Assembly: GCA_026395315.1 (NCBI GenBank)
Contig: JAPLYY010000072.1
Location: 1 to 5,407, forward strand
Source: Candidatus Shapirobacteria bacterium
GTDB taxonomy: Bacteria > Patescibacteriota > Microgenomatia > UBA12405
DNA length: 5,407 nt
Reading direction: 5' to 3'
Shown here: positions 1 to 4,225 of the stretch, one piece after another
Numbering within the stretch: the stretch's first letter is position 1
Layout: every line of letters starts with the position of its first letter
The notes under the pieces: generated by a model
The model's input: only the letters and a program-made list of their open reading frames with translations
Told to the model about the DNA's origin: nothing
Databases searched by the model: none
Made by a program: the position numbers and the translations under genes

Positions 1-1
1 A

Positions 2-79
2 AAAGGACTGTGGATGGGAGTGAAAAGAGTCGGTAGATGTAGGCCAGGTAAAAAGGGTGGAATAGATCTGGTAAAATAG
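2..79 (+). CDS. yidD: YidD, membrane protein insertion efficiency factor (3' end only)
   Basis: Only the last 25 residues are inside the window; the start lies upstream. The frame from position 2 reads KGLWMGVKRVGRCRPGKKGG and ends at TAG 77-79. This matches the C-terminal signature of YidD, where a Gly-Leu/Phe-Trp stretch is followed by Lys-Arg, an Arg-Cys-x-Pro motif and a Gly-Gly-x-Asp tail. YidD is a small membrane-associated protein that helps YidC insert proteins into the inner membrane. It is normally encoded between rnpA and yidC, and yidC starts 5 bases downstream here, which supports the call. The usual His after Cys is Arg (residues Cys-Arg-Pro), a mild departure from the family. 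The fragment is short, so the identification leans on motif plus context. Confidence 0.85.
   Translation, partial: KGLWMGVKRVGRCRPGKKGGIDLVK
72..77 (+). promoter_or_regulatory. TAAAAT box 7 bases before the yidC ATG (possible -10 element)
   Basis: TAAAAT lies with exactly 7 bases between it and the yidC ATG, the distance expected if transcription began at the start codon. The same hexamer with the same gap precedes khpB at 868-873. No TTGACA-like -35 is seen about 17 bases upstream. The box overlaps the yidD stop codon, so stop-codon composition could explain part of it. The alternative is translation from a weak Shine-Dalgarno AGAG at 78-81. Confidence 0.3.
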
Positions 80-84
80 AGACT

Positions 85-864
85 ATGAATTTACTAATAG
101 CACCATTTGTTAATGCTTTGTTTGGATTTTATTACCTCTTAGGAAACTTGGGGTGGTCGATTATTGTGGTGACGGTATTGATTAGGCTAATTTTATTGCC
201 CTTGGTAATTCCGAGCTTAAAATCGGCGGATAAGATGCGATTATTACAACCGAAATTGAAAAAACTGCAGGAAAAATATGGTAAAGACAAGCAAGGATTG
301 GCCAAGGCCCAAATGGATATGTATAAACAGGAGGGAGTTAACCCATTAGGTGGGTGTTTGCCGCAATTGTTACAAATAGGAGTGTTAATAGTATTTTTCT
401 CGGCGTTTAATATGGTAACGGCTTATACGACCGGGAAAAATAATCTGGCGGAAATTAATAACCAACTTATCCCCTCTTTTCAAATAAAACCGGATTTTAA
501 ATTTCAGGCTTATTTTTTGGGAAGTGATTTGAGAAATACACCAAATAAAGAATTTGGACTAGGAAAGGGGTTGAATTTATTATTGCCAATACTAATGTTA
601 TTAGGATCGGGGGTGCTGCAATATTTTAGTTCAAAAATGATGATGCCTAACGCTAAAGCAGATGAAAACGTGGTAAAAGAAACTAAAGATAAAGAAGACG
701 ATATGATGTCGGCAATGAGAACACAGTCGATGTATATGATGCCGCTGATGACAATTTTTATCGGGTGGAATTTTTCTTTGGGAATATTACTGTATTGGTT
801 TGTAAACTCGGCGGTAATGCTGGGACAACAAATTGCAGTAGCTAAACTAGATACGAAAAAATAG
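85..864 (+). CDS. yidC: YidC/Oxa1/Alb3 membrane protein insertase
   Basis: This 259-residue protein is the YidC insertase, which places membrane proteins into the cytoplasmic membrane alone or with SecYEG. Visible family marks are the groove arginine Arg34 in the TM1 motif RLILLPL, the cytoplasmic hairpin with MRLLQPKLKKLQEKYG (51-66), and NPLGGCLPQLLQ (86-97) leading into TM2. Membrane segments are roughly 22-43, 92-114, 162-183, 215-228 and 229-248. The C-terminal LLYWFVNS...GQQ is also typical. The length fits the short Gram-positive/CPR form lacking the large periplasmic domain of proteobacterial YidC. No lipoprotein cysteine is present near the N-terminus. An insert of about 40 residues (115-160) separates TM2 and TM3, and a charged loop (190-207) precedes TM4. 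The ATG at 85 follows yidD by 5 bases. Translation ends with TAG, TGA, TAA in frame. Confidence 0.97.
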   Translation: MNLLIAPFVNALFGFYYLLGNLGWSIIVVTVLIRLILLPLVIPSLKSADKMRLLQPKLKKLQEKYGKDKQGLAKAQMDMYKQEGVNPLGGCLPQLLQIGVLIVFFSAFNMVTAYTTGKNNLAEINNQLIPSFQIKPDFKFQAYFLGSDLRNTPNKEFGLGKGLNLLLPILMLLGSGVLQYFSSKMMMPNAKADENVVKETKDKEDDMMSAMRTQSMYMMPLMTIFIGWNFSLGILLYWFVNSAVMLGQQIAVAKLDTKK

Positions 865-867
865 TGA

Positions 868-873
868 TAAAAT
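868..873 (+). promoter_or_regulatory. TAAAAT box 7 bases before the khpB ATG (possible -10 element)
   Basis: TAAAAT lies 7 bases before ATG 881, the same sequence and gap as at yidC. The bases between (AGCAACC after the T) hold no Shine-Dalgarno sequence, so a leaderless start is a reasonable reading. No clear -35 is visible. The TAA of the box is also the third in-frame stop after yidC. Confidence 0.3.
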
Positions 874-880
874 AGCAACC

Positions 881-1345
881 ATGAACAACAAAGACAGAAA
901 TGAATTAATCTTAAAAATCACCTGTGAGCTGTTGGGACAATTGAATTACGATATTGAAAATGCTTATGCCGAGGATGTAGAAGACGGGCAAGTATTGATG
1001 TCGGTGACAGTAGCTAATCCGGGCGGACTAATTGGTTTTAGAGGCCGAAATTTAGCATCGCTGCAATTGATTTTGGCATTGATGGTGAAACAAAAGGTGG
1101 GAGAATGGGTAAAAATTCTGTTGGATATCAATAATTACCGGGATGAACAGAAAGAAAGATTGACAAAAATGGCTCAAAATTTGGCGCAAAAAGTGCTGGC
1201 TACCGGGACTCCAGTGGAAATGGCGACCATGTCAGCATATGAAAGAAGGTTGTGTCATATGGCGATTGCGGATATGGAAGGAATATCAAGTGAGTCGGAA
1301 GGTGAAGGTGAAGAGAGACATATAGTGATAAAGCCAAAGAATTAA
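881..1345 (+). CDS. khpB: KhpB/Jag-type RNA-binding protein (KH + R3H domains)
   Basis: This 154-residue cytoplasmic protein has the two RNA-binding domains of KhpB (also called Jag or EloR). The KH domain spans about 10-85, with the nucleic-acid loop in GLIGFRGRNLASLQ (49-62; Gly52-Phe-Arg-Gly55). The R3H domain spans about 88-152, with the Arg-x3-His signature at Arg122/His126 in YERRLCHMAI and the SESEGEGEERHIVI end typical of the family. The N-terminal Jag_N domain of Firmicutes homologues is absent, giving a minimal form. In other bacteria KhpB binds RNA, often with KhpA, and affects cell-wall growth; that role here is inferred from family. It follows yidC by 16 bases, the usual gene order. 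The stop TAA (1343-1345) uses A residues at the edge of the next repeat. Confidence 0.94.
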   Translation: MNNKDRNELILKITCELLGQLNYDIENAYAEDVEDGQVLMSVTVANPGGLIGFRGRNLASLQLILALMVKQKVGEWVKILLDINNYRDEQKERLTKMAQNLAQKVLATGTPVEMATMSAYERRLCHMAIADMEGISSESEGEGEERHIVIKPKN

Positions 1346-1386
1346 ACCCCTCAGCCCTGCGGGCAGCTCCCCTTGAAAAAGGGAGC
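1344..1386 (+). repeat. Palindromic repeat A, copy 1, between khpB and the polymerase gene
   Basis: The element begins AAACCCCTCAGCCCTGCGGG and ends GGGAGC. It holds two hairpins: GCCC (1354-1357) with GGGC (1361-1364), and GCTCCC (1366-1371) with GGGAGC (1381-1386). It is nearly identical to the copy at 2003; the main difference is TTGAAA in place of TTGACA in the second loop. It fills almost the whole gap between khpB and the next gene and overlaps the khpB stop. Its 3' arm GGGAG (1381-1385) is also the only Shine-Dalgarno-like sequence before the next ATG, 11 bases away. Confidence 0.85.
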
Positions 1387-1396
1387 AATACTTCTC

Positions 1397-2650
1397 ATGT
1401 TAACATTGGGCGTGAAAAGATTTTGGTGGATTTTGTTTTTATTGTTGATTCCGACGCAATTAGGAAAGCATTTTTGGTTTGAATGGTCGACGATTCAAGG
1501 AATTAGAAGCGATTATTTATCCCCGACTTTATATCTAATTGATATTGTGTGGATAATATTGGTGATTCTCAATCTCCCTAAATCCCTCTTTGACAAGAGG
1601 GACTTTAAAAAATATCTTTTATTATTTTTTTTAATATTTATAAATATTTTGGTGGCGGGGAACAAATGGGTGGCGGGATATGAATGGATAAGAATTTTAC
1701 AGTGGATTACTACTATAAAATTAATTACGAATGATAAATTACGAATTACGGATTATTTAAAATGGATTGTGCCGGTGTGGATAGTGGGAGAAAGTTTGCT
1801 GGGATTAGCCCAAATAATAAATAACGGGAGTCTTCAGGGGATATTTTATTGGCTGGGAGAGAGAAGATTCAGTTTGACGACAGTGGGAATTGCGCAAATG
1901 TCATGGCTGGGAGAAAGTATCGTTCGGGCTTACGGAACATTTTCGCACCCGAATAGTTTGGCGGGGTTTTTGTTATTAGTGTGGTATTGGTGGCAAGGAC
2001 AAAACCCCTCAGCCCTGCGGGCAGCTCCCCTTGACAAGGGAGCCACAAAAGAAGTTTGGTATTGGATGGTGTGGTGGACGGGATTAATGGGAATTATTAT
2101 TTCGGGAAGCAGAATTGTCTGGTTATTAACCTTAGGGTTGTTAGTAATTAAATGGGGAAAGAGTTGGTGGAAATATGGAATTATTGTGGCAGGAGTGGTA
2201 ATGATGATCTTGGGAGTAGTGGGAGATAATTACCGAATAGCTGATTTTGTAGGGGGGTGGGATACTGCCAGTTTGAGCAAAAGATGGACATTAAATGTCG
2301 AGGCAATAACAATGATAAAGAATCATCCCCTATTTGGAGTTGGGGCGGGAAATATGGTGGTGCAAGAGTTTAGATGGCGACAACCGGTACATAATATATT
2401 TTTATTGGTAATAGCTGAATTGGGGATGATTCCAGTGGTAATATTGTTTTTCAATCTCCCTAAATTCCTCTTTAACAAGAGGGACTTTATATTAGTATTA
2501 GCAATAATTTTGATAACGGGAATGGTGGATCATTATTGGGTGACATTGCCGCAGAATAGATGGCTGATAGCAGTGTTAATCCCTCTAAATCTCCCTCCGC
2601 CACGGCGGATCTTCGATTTGACAAGGGAGACTTTAAAAAAACTAGGGTAA
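1397..2650 (+). CDS. O-antigen polymerase/ligase-like membrane protein (Wzy_C family) with repeat-derived inserts
   Basis: This 417-residue protein has about 12 membrane segments. It resembles the Wzy/WaaL family, which polymerises surface polysaccharide or ligates it to a carrier on the outer face of the cytoplasmic membrane. Family marks are RAYGTFSHPN (178-187), SGSR (236-239), NHPLFGVGAGN (309-319) and VHN with His332 before a membrane segment. Residues 276-332 form the large external loop. I chose ATG 1397; an in-frame TTG at 1373 lies inside repeat A and would add 8 residues. Four repeat-derived segments interrupt it (59-72, 110-120, 203-216, 353-364), and a fifth supplies most of the C-terminus (from about 395). 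All fall on the predicted cytoplasmic side. Without them the protein is about 340-355 residues. The flippase gene begins 8 bases downstream. Polymerase and ligase cannot be told apart by eye. Confidence 0.87.
   Translation: MLTLGVKRFWWILFLLLIPTQLGKHFWFEWSTIQGIRSDYLSPTLYLIDIVWIILVILNLPKSLFDKRDFKKYLLLFFLIFINILVAGNKWVAGYEWIRILQWITTIKLITNDKLRITDYLKWIVPVWIVGESLLGLAQIINNGSLQGIFYWLGERRFSLTTVGIAQMSWLGESIVRAYGTFSHPNSLAGFLLLVWYWWQGQNPSALRAAPLDKGATKEVWYWMVWWTGLMGIIISGSRIVWLLTLGLLVIKWGKSWWKYGIIVAGVVMMILGVVGDNYRIADFVGGWDTASLSKRWTLNVEAITMIKNHPLFGVGAGNMVVQEFRWRQPVHNIFLLVIAELGMIPVVILFFNLPKFLFNKRDFILVLAIILITGMVDHYWVTLPQNRWLIAVLIPLNLPPPRRIFDLTRETLKKLG
1571..1612 (+). repeat. Palindromic repeat B, copy 1, translated inside the polymerase
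   Basis: The element reads AATCTCCCTAAATCC, then the perfect 7-bp hairpin CCCTCTT (1584-1590) / AAGAGGG (1595-1601) with loop TGAC, then ACTTTAAAAAA. It adds residues NLPKSLFDKRDFKK (59-72) between two hydrophobic segments. It closely matches the copy at 2453 and lies in the same reading frame. The C-rich first arm stands out against the G-rich coding strand around it. Confidence 0.85.
1724..1754 (+). repeat. AT-rich tandem-like repeat (ATTACGAAT units) inside the polymerase
   Basis: The stretch contains ATTACGAAT, then a spacer ATAA, then TTACGAATTACGGATT, so a TTACGRATT-like unit occurs three times. It encodes ITNDKLRITDY (110-120), a hydrophilic segment between two membrane helices. It differs from the C/G palindromes. 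Chance AT-rich coding sequence is the main alternative. Confidence 0.5.
2003..2044 (+). repeat. Palindromic repeat A, copy 2, translated inside the polymerase
   Basis: This is almost the same sequence as the intergenic copy at 1344. Hairpin one is GCCC (2012-2015) / GGGC (2019-2022). Hairpin two is GCTCCC (2024-2029) / GGGAGC (2038-2043), with TTGAC in its loop. It encodes NPSALRAAPLDKGA (203-216), placed just after a hydrophobic segment and before the next one. The same peptide pattern recurs at the two family A copies further downstream. Confidence 0.9.
2453..2488 (+). repeat. Palindromic repeat B, copy 2, translated inside the polymerase
   Basis: The hairpin is CCTCTT (2467-2472) / AAGAGG (2477-2482) with loop TAAC. 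It encodes NLPKFLFNKRDF (353-364), in the same frame as the copy at 1571. Compared with that copy, two changes in the hairpin region (C to T before the stem, G to A in the loop) are visible, and the trailing A-run is shorter. It sits right after the membrane segment that follows the conserved VHN. Confidence 0.85.
2578..2640 (+). repeat. Palindromic repeat B, copy 3, with a nested hairpin, at the polymerase 3' end
   Basis: The outer stem is TCTCCCT (2590-2596) / AGGGAGA (2624-2630). Inside its loop sits a second small palindrome, CCGCC (2597-2601) / GGCGG (2604-2608), followed by ATCTTCGA before the family core TTTGACAAGGG. The end ACTTTAAAAAA matches copy 1. In the polymerase frame it supplies the last residues before the stop at 2648. 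That frame is shifted by one base relative to copies 1 and 2. The frame matching copies 1 and 2 is instead open into the flippase gene. Confidence 0.8.
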
Positions 2651-2653
2651 ACT
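2648..2653 (+). promoter_or_regulatory. TAAACT box 5 bases before the flippase ATG (possible -10 element)
   Basis: TAAACT fits TANNNT and ends 5 bases before ATG 2659. It overlaps the polymerase stop TAA. An AGGG at 2644-2647, 11 bases from the ATG, could act as a distant ribosome binding site instead. Evidence is positional only. Confidence 0.2.
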
Positions 2654-2658
2654 TGTTT

Positions 2659-3861
2659 ATGTTGAAAAAGCCAATATGGAACACGATCGTTCAGATAGGC
2701 GGAAAGGCAATAACAGTGTTGATAAGTTTGGTAACGACGGGGATATTAACCCGGAGACTAAATATTGATAGTTATGGAAATTATGTGCTAGTGACTTCGG
2801 CGTTTGTGTTTTTTGATTCGTTGGCTGACTTTGGAACAAAAATTATCGGGGTAAGGGAAATGGCGGCGGGTGATAAGAAATTTGTCAAAGGGATTTTTTG
2901 GTTAAGAAATCTGATGGCAGGAATAGCCACTGTTGGCGGATTGGTGATGGTGGCATGGTGGAATGGATTTGCCGGATTCAGAGGCAGTGCGACGGTGGCT
3001 TTGTTGATGATCGGATTGACATCACTGGCGGGATTTTTGGAAATTGTGTGGCAGACACAGCTAAAAATGGGGAAGAAAGTGATCATCGATTTATTGTTTC
3101 CCTTGCTCTTTTTGGGATGGATATTAACGACGACAAATATAAGTTTGGGGATGGTATTTGGGATTTATGTAATAGCCAGAGTAGTGAGTTTAATCGGCGG
3201 CTATTGGTGGGTGAAAAATGACTGGAGTTTTGAAGGGTATACTAAGATTGATAAGGCAACTTTAGTGAGGGTGTTTAAAGTTACCTGGCCGATGGGAGTG
3301 TATATGCTGGCATTTGCCTCGTACGACCGACTGGTGGACAGTGCCATGATCAAAACTTTTTTAGGAGCGAAAGAGGTGGCTTGGTACGGACTGGCATATA
3401 AAATGTATGGGGTGCTGATTCAACCGGCCTACTTTTTTGTAAACAGTATTTTTCCAATCTTATCGGGTAAAGACGAGGGTAAGAGAAAATTGTTTTGGGA
3501 GTCAGCCGGATTATTATTGGCCGGAGTATTGATTTTAATCGTTGGGGTGGAAGTTTTGGCCCCATGGATGGTGACAGTGTTGGCCGGGAGTGGATTTGGG
3601 CCAGCCGTAGGGGTAATCAGGATATTGGTGTTTGGCTGTTTATTTTCATACATGGGACATTTAGTGGGATTTAGCCTGATTTCTAAAGGGGGACAAGGAG
3701 AAATGGTAAAAATTGCAGCAATAGGACTGTTATTTAATGTAATCGCCAACTATTTATTAATCCCAAGAATGGGGATTAATGGGGCGGCATACGTGACGGT
3801 GGGTAATGAAGCGTTGGGGTTGATGATGATGATGTGGATGCTAAAGAGAAAAATGGAATAA
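2659..3861 (+). CDS. Wzx-type polysaccharide flippase (MOP superfamily)
   Basis: This 400-residue protein is strongly hydrophobic, with about 12 membrane segments. It fits the polysaccharide-biosynthesis/Wzx family, which moves undecaprenyl-linked sugars from the inner to the outer face of the cytoplasmic membrane. Family-like features are the N-terminal LTRRLNIDSYGNYV (30-43), SLADFGTKIIGVREMA (54-69), a central WPMGVYMLAFASYDRLVDSA stretch, and the C-terminal PRMGINGAAYVTVGNE (369-384). I chose ATG 2659. The same frame is open back to an ATG at 2560, but those extra 33 residues are translated repeat B and overlap the polymerase gene, whereas residues from Met2659 begin in the usual family way. 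It has no repeat inserts, unlike its neighbour. The stop lies before a palindrome-rich gap. The sugar carried cannot be told from sequence. Confidence 0.9.
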   Translation: MLKKPIWNTIVQIGGKAITVLISLVTTGILTRRLNIDSYGNYVLVTSAFVFFDSLADFGTKIIGVREMAAGDKKFVKGIFWLRNLMAGIATVGGLVMVAWWNGFAGFRGSATVALLMIGLTSLAGFLEIVWQTQLKMGKKVIIDLLFPLLFLGWILTTTNISLGMVFGIYVIARVVSLIGGYWWVKNDWSFEGYTKIDKATLVRVFKVTWPMGVYMLAFASYDRLVDSAMIKTFLGAKEVAWYGLAYKMYGVLIQPAYFFVNSIFPILSGKDEGKRKLFWESAGLLLAGVLILIVGVEVLAPWMVTVLAGSGFGPAVGVIRILVFGCLFSYMGHLVGFSLISKGGQGEMVKIAAIGLLFNVIANYLLIPRMGINGAAYVTVGNEALGLMMMMWMLKRKME

Positions 3862-3897
3862 ACCCACCCCCTTCCCCTCCCAAGACATCGGAGGGGT
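3862..3897 (+). repeat. C-rich palindrome directly after the flippase stop
   Basis: The hairpin is CCCCTCC (3874-3880) / GGAGGGG (3890-3896) with a 9-base loop CAAGACATC. It follows the flippase stop by 12 bases. It has the same C-arm-first orientation as the other elements but lacks the TTGAC loop. Only AATTTT follows, four bases after the stem, so its value as a terminator is weak. Confidence 0.6.
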
Positions 3898-3953
3898 GAG
3901 AATTTTCCCGGATATTGATAGGGTTAGAGCTTGGAAATTAGGACAAAATTTAA

Positions 3954-3990
3954 ACCCTTCCCTTAACCCCTTCCCTTGACAGGGCAGGGG
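3954..3990 (+). repeat. Palindromic element related to repeats A and B, in the gene-free stretch
   Basis: The hairpin pairs CCCCT (3967-3971) with AGGGG (3986-3990) and CCCT (3973-3976) with AGGG (3981-3984), with one T/C mismatch between and loop TGAC (3977-3980). CCCTTGACAGGG is the same core as in families A and B. The leading AACCCTTCCCTTAA resembles the lead of family B. Confidence 0.7.
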
Positions 3991-4001
3991 GATTTTGTTT
4001 T
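3967..4001 (+). terminator. Possible intrinsic terminator downstream of the flippase
   Basis: The GC-rich hairpin at 3967-3990 is followed at once by GATTTTGTTTT (3991-4001), a U-rich tail broken by one G. That shape suits a rho-independent terminator for the upstream genes. It lies about 105 bases after the flippase stop and coincides with a repeat element, so termination may be a by-product. Confidence 0.4.
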
Positions 4002-4137
4002 GGTAATGAGAACAAAACGTCCTGTTAGAACGATTTTTAGTTTTTTCACGTTCCGACAAAACCCCTTAGGTTAGTAATAACAAATAACATTGATTATCTC
4101 CGCATATAAACCGAAAGATTACCGCAAGATCAAATCT

Positions 4138-4193
4138 TCCCCCAAACCCCCTTTCTTCACCCGCCAGAGGCGGGCAGGCAAAACGGAGGGGGT
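4138..4193 (+). repeat. Nested palindrome upstream of the epimerase-like gene
   Basis: The outer stem is ACCCCCT (4146-4152) / AGGGGGT (4187-4193). Inside lies CCCGCC (4160-4165) / GGCGGG (4169-4174) with loop AGA. The layout, a small GC hairpin placed inside a larger C/G palindrome, is the same as in the repeat at 2578-2640. It ends 32 bases before the next ATG. Confidence 0.65.
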
Positions 4194-4214
4194 ATAAAGA
4201 ATGACGGGATGCTT

Positions 4215-4220
4215 TAAAAT
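4215..4220 (+). promoter_or_regulatory. TAAAAT box 5 bases before the epimerase-like gene (possible -10 element)
   Basis: TAAAAT is followed by AAAGA and then ATG 4226. There is no Shine-Dalgarno sequence. The box is the same hexamer as at yidC and khpB, with a gap two bases shorter. A gene-free stretch lies upstream, so a promoter is expected near here. No -35 match is visible. Confidence 0.35.
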
Positions 4221-4225
4221 AAAGA

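Larger units (their letters stand above)
3862..4225 (+). other. Gene-free stretch of 364 bases with three palindromes
   Basis: No open frame here looks like a gene. The stretch holds C-rich/G-rich palindromes at 3862-3897, 3954-3990 and 4138-4193, separated by AT-rich sequence. The part from 4000 to 4130 has T-runs and a short inverted repeat GAACG (4028-4032) / CGTTC (4049-4053) but nothing recognisable. No tRNA, riboswitch or convincing paired -35/-10 promoter was found. It probably separates the flippase transcript from the next gene. Confidence 0.6.

Noticed and set aside
510..878. Reverse-strand open frame of 122 codons opposite yidC
   Set aside because: The + strand is a clear YidC with all family motifs; the reverse product has no recognisable features.
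1344..1386. Repeat A copy 1 as an intrinsic terminator after khpB
   Set aside because: No T-run follows the stem; the next bases are AATACTTCTC and the downstream gene starts at once.
1200..1388. Reverse-strand open frame of 62 codons across the end of khpB
   Set aside because: It starts in the reverse translation of repeat A and then runs opposite the R3H domain; no independent support.
1373..1396. TTG start at 1373 for the polymerase
   Set aside because: It lies inside repeat A, and the 8 added residues come from the repeat. ATG 1397 gives a normal N-terminus before the first membrane segment.
1590..1618. TTGACA in the repeat loops acting as a -35 promoter box
   Set aside because: Only the copy at 1590 has a partial -10 (TATCTT) at 17 bases, and it lies inside a gene. 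The copies at 2031, 2618, 3976, 5034 and 5331 have no suitable -10.
2560..2658. ATG 2560 as the flippase start
   Set aside because: The 33 extra residues are mostly translated repeat B and overlap the polymerase by 91 bases. ATG 2659 starts right at the family-like sequence.
3841..4059. Reverse-strand open frame of 72 codons in the gene-free stretch
   Set aside because: Most of it is translation of the two palindromic repeats, with no domain-like sequence.
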